Source: Martensiomyces pterosporus (lineage: Eukaryota; Kickxellomycota; Kickxellomycetes; Kickxellales; Kickxellaceae). From it: a DNA stretch of 64,000 bases. Under the pieces are notes generated by a model. The model searched no databases. It worked only from the letters and a program-made list of their open reading frames with translations, and had not been told where the DNA came from. The stretch spans positions 144,125 to 208,124 of the forward strand of contig MU603947.1 in assembly GCA_025201845.1 (NCBI GenBank). Reading direction: 5' to 3'. How positions within the stretch are numbered: the first letter of the stretch is position 1; each line of letters opens with the position of its first letter. Made by a program: the position numbers and the translations under genes. This document shows positions 47,657-55,864 of the stretch, in pieces.

Positions 47657-48007
47657 TCACTTGAACTTGGAGCGGAATTCAGACACGCACTCGTCAAGCA
47701 TCATGTAGGGCTCGTAGAACTGCTTGCCCTTCTGAACCAGAGGGTCAGCCTTGAGCGAGTCAATGTGCGACGACAAGCTCTGCCCTGCTGGGCCATACTG
47801 CTTGGCATCGAGCTTTCTCTTGATGTCTGTCAGACCAGCATCAGAGGTGTAGTCAGTGAGCTCCTGAAGAAGGGCTGCTGGAGTGTGGTTGCTCGGATGG
47901 TATTTGCCGTTGAGATTTGTGAGTGCAGCTCTCTCCTTGTCTGTCAGCGCAACGACGAAGGCAGCAGCGGCAAAATACAAAAGCGACAGAGTACTGGCGG
48001 ATCTCAT
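47657..48007 (-). CDS. Small secreted protein of unknown function
   Basis: 116 residues from the ATG at 48007 (a longer frame upstream begins at 48064, but signal-peptide-like sequence begins here). MRSASTLSLLYFAAAAFVVALTDKERAAL is a classic signal peptide with a predicted cut after FVVA. The mature part (~95 residues) is Lys/Asp/Leu-rich, amphipathic-helical, with one cysteine only (DEC), so no disulfide-rich effector fold. I do not recognise the family. Secretion is the only supported statement. Confidence 0.6.
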   Translation of the reverse strand: MRSASTLSLLYFAAAAFVVALTDKERAALTNLNGKYHPSNHTPAALLQELTDYTSDAGLTDIKRKLDAKQYGPAGQSLSSHIDSLKADPLVQKGKQFYEPYMMLDECVSEFRSKFK

Positions 48008-48612
48008 CCTATATTGGTATATTGTCAACAATGCGAGATATGCTGAGTGTCTGAAGATGCACAAAAGTTCAGCATGGGAACGGAAGCACGTTTAAATGGA
48101 GCCCGCTAAACTCGTTCCAACAGCGTTTGGTTTGAGGGCTGGATGGTATGCTCGCTTTCGTCACCGCAATTCAGACCAAGTGTCCCGCCACTCTCATTGT
48201 CAACGCAGCTGTGGAACGCGCACTTTTTAGAGCAGCGCCTTGCGCTCTAATCCTCTACTAAGTATATGCAGTGCCACGGCGCAGTATCAAGCTAGCTTGT
48301 GTCGATTGGTCACTGATTACGCCTGCTCTATTTCAGTGGCTGATTGCCAAGCCGGTGTCTGCGATCTTGCTGGAAAGCCCTAGATTCACAAGCAGCCCCC
48401 TAAACTGTATGGCGTCACACACGCCTTTGAAAATGCCTTGATGCTGCATTTGCAGATATTTTGGTATAGAAGAGGCTGCAGCAGCATGCCTTCCTTCCTT
48501 CCTTCCGCTTTAGCCTCCATGCACTCAATACTCTCTGCTATTCTCACCACCCTGTTTTTTTTTTGTATCACCACTGACAGCTCTGCATACCCTTTCGCTT
48601 CTGCGCTTTTCT
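48008..48612. promoter_or_regulatory. Divergent intergenic region
   Basis: About 605 bp between two start codons. CCTT repeats near 48487-48505 and a T9 run near 48556. No gene seen. Confidence 0.4.
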
Positions 48613-49401
48613 ATGCCTTTATTAGTCCCCCATATGGCCAATAGCCATGCGTTTTGTGCGCAGCCGTCTAAGCGCAGGCACAGCGATGACAGGGATGACA
48701 GCGACGACAGCGACGATGAGGGTGGCTGTTTGCTGGCAGGAGGGGGCAAAGGGGATGCTGCTGGCCAGCAGCTTGCTCTTTCCAGTGATATGGCCTCGCA
48801 GGGCCCAGCAAAGAGGCCAGCGGCTGGTTTACAGGCCATCAGCGACCGCCTGCGCTCCTTGGACCTCATTTCTCGATCTCACGCAACAGCAGCGCCAATC
48901 GAGGCGCCGCAGCACCGGAATCCAATTCCTTCAGCCCAAAGTGCTTGTACAAATGGTACAGCAAAACGCAAGGAAAAGAGCAGCGGTGACTGGGAAATGG
49001 GGTGCGCCTCTGGTGCTGATGCCGCGCCTACTAAGCGGCCAAGAGTCGCCGGTGACATGAGCACAGGGTGCAAGACCGAGGAAATCGAATGTGCCGAGGG
49101 CGAGGGCGAGGGTGCTCTGCCAAGGTTTTCTGTCATACACCTGCCGTTAAGTGTTCGCGCAAGGGCCTTTCTTGGCGATAGCGACGACAATAGAAGGGAA
49201 CGGAGCGATGGACCACAAAACCCCAAAAGCCAGAAAGGACAGGGGCAGGGGCAGCAGGAGCAAGCGCCAACGAACCAGGCGATGGTGCTGTACAGGCCGC
49301 CGATTTCTCACGCACAGATCAGCGAGCCACCAGCAGCAACAGACCAAGTCACAAGCCAGCAACCACCGCCTCCTTCAGACGATGCTATGAGTGTTGATTG
49401 A
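48613..49401 (+). CDS. Low-complexity hypothetical protein, possibly nuclear
   Basis: 262 residues, intronless. Basic KRR and KRPR clusters suggest nuclear location. The N-terminus has an Asp/Ser/Arg run (KRRHSDDRDDSDDSDD), the middle contains LPRFSVIHLPLSVRARAFLGDS, and the C-terminus has MVLYRPP followed by Pro/Gln/Ser-rich sequence ending in DDAMSVD. Codon use looks genic and the frame is open from ATG to stop, but I recognise no family. An alternative ATG eight codons in is also possible (48634). Confidence 0.5.
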   Translation: MPLLVPHMANSHAFCAQPSKRRHSDDRDDSDDSDDEGGCLLAGGGKGDAAGQQLALSSDMASQGPAKRPAAGLQAISDRLRSLDLISRSHATAAPIEAPQHRNPIPSAQSACTNGTAKRKEKSSGDWEMGCASGADAAPTKRPRVAGDMSTGCKTEEIECAEGEGEGALPRFSVIHLPLSVRARAFLGDSDDNRRERSDGPQNPKSQKGQGQGQQEQAPTNQAMVLYRPPISHAQISEPPAATDQVTSQQPPPPSDDAMSVD

Positions 49402-49498
49402 GGAATATATTTCTCCTCGTGTAGATAAGAATGAAACGAAAAGTGAAGTAAAGATATGGAAGCGAGGCAAGGAGAGTTTGCATATATAAACTATAGAC

Positions 49499-51415
49499 CT
49501 AGCGACGGTCGTTGGTGCCGATCGAGCGCTTGCCTGTGACGAGATGCTTGGGCATCTTGGTCTGGATGCTGCGGTCGGCCTCGCCAGCCTTGGCCATCAG
49601 GTTCATCTTGCGATGGGCCTTGGCCTTCATCTTATCGGCAGTCGACTTTTGGCGCATGTCCCTGAGACCCATGGTCGAGCGGTCGCGCTGAGTAGACACG
49701 GCGCGGGCAGCGAGGCTCGAGGACCTGGCAAGAAGCACGGCGGGGTCGCGGGACTCCGATCTTCCGCGCTTCCGACCGATCTGCTGGGCTCTCTCCTCGG
49801 CCACGCTGGTATCGAGACCCATGGCCTGGAGATGCTCGACAAAGTCGTCGGTGTTGGCGCTCGCGGCCTTCTGCTTGTTGGTGAGCGTGGCGCGGTTGAC
49901 GTTGTTGACGCGTGCCTCCTTGGCAATGACCTGCTTGCGCTCGCGGATGCGGCGGGCGACATCGCGGATGCGCTTCTCCTCCTCGTCCTCGCTCTCCGAC
50001 AGCGAGTCGTACAGACCCTCGGCTGCGAGCTTCTCCTCCTCACGCTCGAGCTCGGCAAGCTTCTCCTCGATATCGGGGTCGACAAAGTCAGCAACGTTCT
50101 TGCCGTCCATGATCTCGGGGATGGCATCGTACTTCCACTCATCGTTGGAAAGCATGTAGCGCTTCTTGAGGTCAACGTTGTACACTCCAGCGCCGCCGCT
50201 CTCAACCTCAAGATCGCGCTCCAGGCGTGGCCGCTCGGGGTCCTCGGGATCGTACTTGCGGCGCTTGAGAACTGCCTCGGGGATATGTGCAGGGCGCTCG
50301 ACGGTGTCGCGGCGGCCGGGCTGGGCGACGTTGAGCTTGTTGAGCACGCCCGAGACCTTGTGGCCCTTGAGCTTCATCTCGACACGCTGCTGGAGCAGCT
50401 TGTCGCAGGCCAGGTTGCGGGTCTCAATGACGCCCTTGTCGAGGTACGAGCTGAGCTGGGCAATCTCAATGCCATCCTCCTTGACGGCCTCAACAAGCTT
50501 GCGCTCTTCGGGCTTGATGTCATCGAGAGTGCAGGTGTCGATCTTTGAGACAACAAGGAGCGTGGGCTTGTTGGCAAACAGGGGCTTGATCGAGTTGAAC
50601 AGGCTCATCTGGTCGGCAACCGAGTATCCGCACTGCTCCGAGAGGTCGATGAAGAACAGGACGCTGGCGCGCAGATGGGCGAGCGCTGTGATCGACTGCA
50701 TCTCAATGGTGTTGCGCTCCTCCAGGGGGTGGTCGAGAATGCCGGGGGTATCAATGACCTGCCAGCGCAGATACTTGTAGTCCATGTGTCCAACAAACAG
50801 GGACTTGGTGGTGAACGCATACGGCTGCACATCGACATCGGCGCGCGTGACCTTGTTCATGAACGAGGACTTGCCGACGTTCGGGTATCCACACACGATG
50901 AGCGTGCGCGTGTTGGGGTCAATGGTAGGCAGACGAGCCAGATGCTGCCTCACCTGCTCCAAGTAGCTGAGCGAGTCCTTCTGGCGCTTCATAATGGTGG
51001 CCATGCGGCCGAGGGCTGCGCGCTTGAGCTGCTTGCAGCGATAAAGAGAGTCTCCAAACTTCATCAGGCGAACGTAGTCCTTGGCCACTGCATCGATGAG
51101 ATGCTTGGCCGTGTTGATCTGCCCCAGAGCAAGCTTGTAGTGGTCCTTGTCGTAAAGGACATTCATCAGGTCAGCGTAGAACGGATGCACGTTGTCCAGG
51201 AGCGGGAACTCCTCGAGGATCTGCCGCAGCTTCTCGTCGAACGAATCCTGTGTGAACTTTACTTTGCGCATGTAGAAGTTGCGGATACGGCTGATCTTGT
51301 AGCCGGGGTGGATCACGGTGGGCGTCTTGCGCTGTGTCTTTGACAGGACAATGTCCAAAAAGTCGCCGGCCTCGGGGACCGGCGCTATCCGCTTGAAGTT
51401 GTAGATGGACGCCAT
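49499..51415 (-). CDS. NOG1: Nucleolar GTPase Nog1, 60S ribosome assembly
   Basis: OBG-family GTPase required for late nucleolar/nuclear 60S maturation. 638 residues from the ATG at 51415 (MASIYNFKRIAPVP; yeast protein 647). A further 41 in-frame upstream codons lack conserved character. G motifs: GYPNVGKSS near 175, DTPG, SKID. The N-terminal helical bundle precedes (about 1-165), and the NOGCT C-terminal region has the expected KKRYMLSNDEWKYDAIPE, then Arg/Lys-rich extended tail ending KHLVTGKRSIGTNDRR. The tail inserts deep into pre-60S in yeast. Divergent from the NIPA gene. Identification is firm. Confidence 0.96.
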   Translation of the reverse strand: MASIYNFKRIAPVPEAGDFLDIVLSKTQRKTPTVIHPGYKISRIRNFYMRKVKFTQDSFDEKLRQILEEFPLLDNVHPFYADLMNVLYDKDHYKLALGQINTAKHLIDAVAKDYVRLMKFGDSLYRCKQLKRAALGRMATIMKRQKDSLSYLEQVRQHLARLPTIDPNTRTLIVCGYPNVGKSSFMNKVTRADVDVQPYAFTTKSLFVGHMDYKYLRWQVIDTPGILDHPLEERNTIEMQSITALAHLRASVLFFIDLSEQCGYSVADQMSLFNSIKPLFANKPTLLVVSKIDTCTLDDIKPEERKLVEAVKEDGIEIAQLSSYLDKGVIETRNLACDKLLQQRVEMKLKGHKVSGVLNKLNVAQPGRRDTVERPAHIPEAVLKRRKYDPEDPERPRLERDLEVESGGAGVYNVDLKKRYMLSNDEWKYDAIPEIMDGKNVADFVDPDIEEKLAELEREEEKLAAEGLYDSLSESEDEEEKRIRDVARRIRERKQVIAKEARVNNVNRATLTNKQKAASANTDDFVEHLQAMGLDTSVAEERAQQIGRKRGRSESRDPAVLLARSSSLAARAVSTQRDRSTMGLRDMRQKSTADKMKAKAHRKMNLMAKAGEADRSIQTKMPKHLVTGKRSIGTNDRR

Positions 51416-51874
51416 GGTCAGAGAAAAGCCGATGCAGTGCCTGAGCCGGTAAAAGAGGGTGTGCACAAGGCGAGTGGAATAAAGAACAAAACCAAAGCTA
51501 CAGTGGAGAAGAGAAATAATTTCCTGTTTCCAAGCCAAGCTGTAGCGGAGGAGGCTGCCACCCTCAACGCCTCCGTTCCGTCCTGGCCACCATGGGCCAA
51601 CTGGCGCTGTGCATTCCTCTGCTTTGTTGAGGAGAAAAAAAAAAGTTTTCTGGCTATTTGGGACATCAAATCACGCGGATTAGCTGATGCAGTGATATGC
51701 TGGGTGCGATTAGATAGCGTCACGTGAGATTTTGCCATGGGTTTGTGTGTGTGCGTGTGTGCGTGTGTGCGTGTGATTTTGGCCACCCGCCGCCTTGCTG
51801 CTCACACAGCTGCTTCGTGTCTCTTGCCCTGCATTTGTTTTCCAATTCTTTCATTCATTTGTGCTACACACGAG
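51416..51874. promoter_or_regulatory. Divergent region Nog1 / NIPA-like
   Basis: 459 bp. Contains an A-run (51635-51645) and a TG-rich block (51744-51775, GTGTGTGTGCG repeats). No gene seen. Confidence 0.4.
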
Positions 51875-53077
51875 ATGAGCTTCCTTGTAGGGCTAACAGC
51901 AGCTATTCTGGGAAATGTAGTCATTGGCACGGGGCAGTGCATGCAAAAGTATGCGCTCAACCAGCTCCAGCGGGAGTGGGAGACACAGCGTGCCTTTCGC
52001 TCAAGCGGCAACGGCGGCAGCGGAGACATAGGGAGTGGCAGCGGAGACATAGGGAGTAGCAGCGGAGCAGTGTACGCGGAGGCATACTCCCAGTCGCCAT
52101 ACGCCAGCAGCCTGAGCATTAGGGCGCGAAGTGGGTCTGCCTCGTACGGCAGCCAAACTGTAGGACGCAGCAGAGGGTCGGGTGATGATGGGCCTCGTGC
52201 TCGCTATACAAGCAAGACGTGGGTTGCTGGGCTGGTATTGAACTACGCAGGCGAGCTGTTTGGCAATTCGGTGGCTCTGTCGTATCTGTCGGCATCGGTG
52301 GTTGCGCCACTGGGGATCATTTCGGTCATTGTCAACCTGGTGCTTGCCGAGCGGTTCCTCAGCGAGCGGATCACGCCTAACCAAAGATACGGCTTCATGA
52401 TCATCATGGCGGGTGTTGGGTGCATTCTTCTGGTGGCACCTAGAAAGTCTGCAGCCAGCGATGCGATCCAGTTTGTTGAGCTCGTGGCGACCTCGGGAAT
52501 CCTGGGGCTCTTTGGCATTCTGTATGTCGTGCAGGGCGTGCTCATTATGATGATCAGAAGGGGTCACCAGTCGCTGTTCCTCTATGTCCTGGTTGCCTCG
52601 CTGTTTGGGTCGATGAACGTGATGGTGTCCAAGATCCTCACTACCTTTATGCGTCTCAAGCTGGCCTTCTCGTCGATTCCGAACCCGGCAGATATCGTGT
52701 TCTACGGCGCAACGGATGCGGCACAGGCCCAGCCGTGGCTCCACCTTGCCACTGGACCGCAGGTTCTGGCTGCCATCGTCATGGCCGTGTCGATTATTGG
52801 CCAAGAGTCGTTTAGACAGCAGGCGCTGGGCAAGTACTCGGTGATGGAGTTCCAGCCAGTGTTTTTCGCCACGTTTAACGTTGTTGCCACGCTGTCGGGG
52901 CTTTTGCTGTTCAAGGAGCTCGATGGATGGGGACACGCAGTGGTCTTCTTTGCAGTCTTCTTTGCCGGCATCTCGCTTATCCTCTATGGCTCCAAGTTCC
53001 TGCAAAAGGCCAGGTCAGTTGTGCTTCCGTCGCATATTAGGCTTCAGAAGGAGAACTTGGGATTGAAGACGCTGTAG
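51875..53077 (+). CDS. NIPA-like (DUF803) magnesium transporter
   Basis: 400 residues from the ATG at 51875 with about nine transmembrane helices. The N-terminus MSFLVGLTAAILGNVVIGTGQCMQKYAL and WVAGLVLNYAGELFGNSVALSYLSASVVAPLGIISVIVN are NIPA hallmarks, as is FVELVATSGILGLFGILYVV. An added Ser/Gly-rich loop (about 45-105) between the first helix and the second carries a 21-bp tandem repeat (GGSGDIGS units, near 52014-52055). NIPA proteins move Mg2+ in endosomes and plasma membrane. In-frame sequence upstream of 51875 is rich in Cys/Val and looks non-coding. Intronless. Confidence 0.9.
   Translation: MSFLVGLTAAILGNVVIGTGQCMQKYALNQLQREWETQRAFRSSGNGGSGDIGSGSGDIGSSSGAVYAEAYSQSPYASSLSIRARSGSASYGSQTVGRSRGSGDDGPRARYTSKTWVAGLVLNYAGELFGNSVALSYLSASVVAPLGIISVIVNLVLAERFLSERITPNQRYGFMIIMAGVGCILLVAPRKSAASDAIQFVELVATSGILGLFGILYVVQGVLIMMIRRGHQSLFLYVLVASLFGSMNVMVSKILTTFMRLKLAFSSIPNPADIVFYGATDAAQAQPWLHLATGPQVLAAIVMAVSIIGQESFRQQALGKYSVMEFQPVFFATFNVVATLSGLLLFKELDGWGHAVVFFAVFFAGISLILYGSKFLQKARSVVLPSHIRLQKENLGLKTL
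52014..52055 (+). repeat. 21-bp tandem repeat in NIPA-like gene
   Basis: Two copies of a 21-bp unit encoding GSGDIGS, followed by a partial third, in frame so the reading frame is preserved. Confidence 0.8.
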
Positions 53078-53189
53078 CACCCATTTTCCCGCTTCGTATA
53101 CACGCACAATATACACACAGCCCCAGCGTCAGCCACCCCAGCTATGTTTTAGTATGTTTGCACAGTAAACTAGAAGGGGCTTTATGTCC

Positions 53190-54815
53190 TTATGCTTCCG
53201 TCGGCGCCGCTGCCGCTGGCTCTGGTTCTGGCTCTGCCATTTCAACGTCGGTCTCTGGGCTCCTTTCGTCAGCCAGCTCTTCCCGCAAACCCTGCAGAGA
53301 TTTCGATGCAGGGTTAACCTCTCTGAAGAGGTTGTCGTAGACAGACAGCCTCAGCGCACGCCACTGCAGCAGATCAGCAGCGCTCTGCTCCTTGGGCATC
53401 AAAAACTCGTAATCGCTGTCGGTGCGGCAGTAGCTTTCGAGCTTCTGCAGTGCCAGCGCCAAGTCAGCGCTCTGAGCCTCGCTGCCCAGGCCCTCCAGCG
53501 TCGAGACATCTGTGCTTGTATTCCACAGTTCAGCCATGCGTGCCGACCCCATTGGCTTGCGGTCCCACATATACTGCGCTTCACGAATGTTGAAAAACTC
53601 TTGTGCTGCCGCCTTCATCTCGTTCACCAGTTCGGGCATCGCAATGCCCTCGAACGGCTTGCACGACCCAGCCTTCCATTTGGTCCAGTTATTCTCGTGA
53701 ATCAGCACGAAAAGCGTCGAGCGGCGGAACAGTCCACGGTCGCTGGCGACTGCAAACAGCTGGTTGGCTGCGCGATCCTGCATTTCCCTCAGCTGCTGCT
53801 GCTCGGCCTTTGAGATGTCAAAGTTGGCGATGACAAATTTGTTGGTCGCCGTCTCCTTCAGCGCCCTTAGCTTCTCGCCGGTCATCGACAAGGCGTACTT
53901 GAGGAATATCATGAGCTGCACGATCACCTGGCACTTGAACTGGGGGTCGGTAAACTGCATGCGCAGGAGACGTGGCGATGTCAAGTACTTCAGCGTTTCA
54001 TTGCCCGTCGGGCTCATTGCAATTCCATGCGAATTGTGGCCGCTTCCAGCCTTGCGGAACTCGTCCAGCGCCATCTTTGCAGTCTTTAGGAACTCGACAA
54101 GCGACTCTGGGGCTTCTCCAAACGCCAGCTGCGGGTTGGCAAAGTACTCTTGTAGGGACCAAAACGACCGGTATAGCTTCTCGTCCTCCTCATTGATGGC
54201 GGCGTCGGAAACCGGCGGTATGTTTGCGCGATCAAAGTCGCCGCGCAGATTGACGCCCGAGCGCTCGGACAGCGGGAAGCTGTTGGCAACGAATATCTGC
54301 ACACGGCCGGCAAACTCGCTCATCGTCGCATGGGGGATGCGCCGGAGCAAGCTGTTGCACGTCTTGAGCATCACGATGCCCTTTCCGCCAGTGGCTGTCA
54401 TTCCTTTGCGCAGCGTCGATGCGCGCGTTTCCATGTGTGCAAAGATGTCGCGTGCCGTAGCTATGCTGACCATGTCCATGGTTTCCTCGAGCAGCGTAAA
54501 TACGAACGACGGATCCGCAACCTCCTTGTCGCTTAGGACTGTGGCAATATCCAGCATGGCAAGTATTTCGCGCAGAGCCTGCACCTTGTCTTGGCTGGAT
54601 GCATGCTGCTGTATGAGGTCAAACAAGAGAGTGTGAAACGTGTACTCAAAGTCCCTGTGCTCGGACTCGTCCGTATTTGCGAGCGCCTGGCTGATGCTCT
54701 GTGTTGCTTGCTGGACCGCTGCGGTGTCTAGCTCCTGCGCATCGATAACGCCGGCCTGGAGTGTATCTTGAACTGCCTGCTCGACCAGCACACGATATGT
54801 ACCAATTAAGCTCAT
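53190..54815 (-). CDS. THO1/HPR1: THO complex subunit 1 (THOC1/Hpr1)
   Basis: THOC1 is a core THO/TREX subunit coupling transcription to mRNA export and suppressing R-loops. 541 residues, all-helical. Conserved blocks: EYTFHTLLFDLI, MLKTCNSLLRRIP, FAGRVQIFVANSFPLSERSGVNLRGDFD, FRSFW-type segment (LYRSFWSLQEYFANP) and YALSMT. The acidic/Ala-rich C-terminus lacks a death domain, as in fungal members. Start set at the ATG at 54815 (MSLIGTYRVLVEQ); 17 in-frame codons upstream begin with TTG. The name is from the metazoan family; yeast Hpr1 is longer. Divergent from the CSC1 gene by 1.05 kb. Confidence 0.88.
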   Translation of the reverse strand: MSLIGTYRVLVEQAVQDTLQAGVIDAQELDTAAVQQATQSISQALANTDESEHRDFEYTFHTLLFDLIQQHASSQDKVQALREILAMLDIATVLSDKEVADPSFVFTLLEETMDMVSIATARDIFAHMETRASTLRKGMTATGGKGIVMLKTCNSLLRRIPHATMSEFAGRVQIFVANSFPLSERSGVNLRGDFDRANIPPVSDAAINEEDEKLYRSFWSLQEYFANPQLAFGEAPESLVEFLKTAKMALDEFRKAGSGHNSHGIAMSPTGNETLKYLTSPRLLRMQFTDPQFKCQVIVQLMIFLKYALSMTGEKLRALKETATNKFVIANFDISKAEQQQLREMQDRAANQLFAVASDRGLFRRSTLFVLIHENNWTKWKAGSCKPFEGIAMPELVNEMKAAAQEFFNIREAQYMWDRKPMGSARMAELWNTSTDVSTLEGLGSEAQSADLALALQKLESYCRTDSDYEFLMPKEQSAADLLQWRALRLSVYDNLFREVNPASKSLQGLREELADERSPETDVEMAEPEPEPAAAAPTEA

Positions 54816-55864
54816 GGGTCTTGTGGGGATGTAGCGGATAGCGACCGAAAGGGAGGGCAACAGCAAGAGGCACGCGTCGTCTGTGGCCCCTTGCGAGCAC
54901 GTGGCACCTGGGACTCAAACATATTCAGCCGGGCGGTGGTGTTATGGCGCACACCCACGTGGACTTGCACTCAGGCTTCTGCTCCAGCGAAGCAAGCAAC
55001 TTCAGATGAAACTGCCGGGTTGTTGCAGCGCCATAGAGGCTCAGGAGCAAGAACAAAGTCCAGCCTCATGTCGGCTGCTCTCCAGATCGACGAGGCATCG
55101 TGCGCACCTTTCTCATTAGCAGGCAGGGCTCGTCTAAGCTCTCTTTGCTGCAGGCCATGGCGTGAGAGCGCCGGGCCGCGTGCAATGCAAGACAGTCTCT
55201 GGTCAAGACGAAAACAAAGGCCATAAAGATGCACTGCATTCCGCGTGTTCGCTATGAGAACACTGGGTATAAATAGCGGTGGTGGAAGGACTTTGCACTC
55301 GGAAGATATATATAGATGGGAATCGCCGCATGATTGGCCGAGCCGAACCACGAAAGGGACCACACATGCCTTCTGCAGACTAGTGTGGGCCACAAAGTCG
55401 AGGCAGGCCAGAGGCAGCGCCCGCCTGGTGGGGTGGGGAGATCCTCGCACTGTGGTGTGCATGCTGTGCCTGGCCACAGTGCAGACCAGGCGGGCTGTCG
55501 AGGTGGGCGGCTTTGCTACTCCGTCCATGAAGTGGGCGAACCTGCTTTTGTGTTCCCGGTTTTGGCCTCTTCTCCACGAGCGCCAACTATTCCTTATTTT
55601 TCACCCTCTTTCTTCATTTGTTCAGTCCTGCCTCGCCCGACAACTCCATTTCTCTCCCTCATTTAGCCCGCATACAACCCTTTGAGCTCCTCCGCACTCA
55701 GTTACAGTATTACTCCGACACGTAGCATATACTCGCCTCACGCACCCCGTCTATAACGCCCTACAGCACACACTCCTCCCCTCCTTGCCCCTGCAGCTAC
55801 GCCGCGAGAGGGAGCGCTGTGTGCTATATACGACCCACACGCAGGATAGACTCTTATACGAACA
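54816..55864. promoter_or_regulatory. Divergent region THOC1 / CSC1-like
   Basis: About 1,050 bp. GCACGTGG near 54899 (E-box-like), a GGTATAAATAGCGG TATA-like motif near 55266-55279, ATATATATAG near 55305. The last 250 bp are C/T-rich. No convincing gene; a TATA box ~590 bp before the CSC1 ATG may mark a distant transcription start. Confidence 0.4.

Noticed and set aside
51416..51538. 41-codon upstream extension of Nog1
   Set aside because: Nog1 homology begins exactly at MASIYNFKRI (51415).
55245..55685. 146-codon frame downstream of a TATAAATAG motif
   Set aside because: Trp/Cys/Arg-rich, no domain, and lies in the CSC1 leader region.
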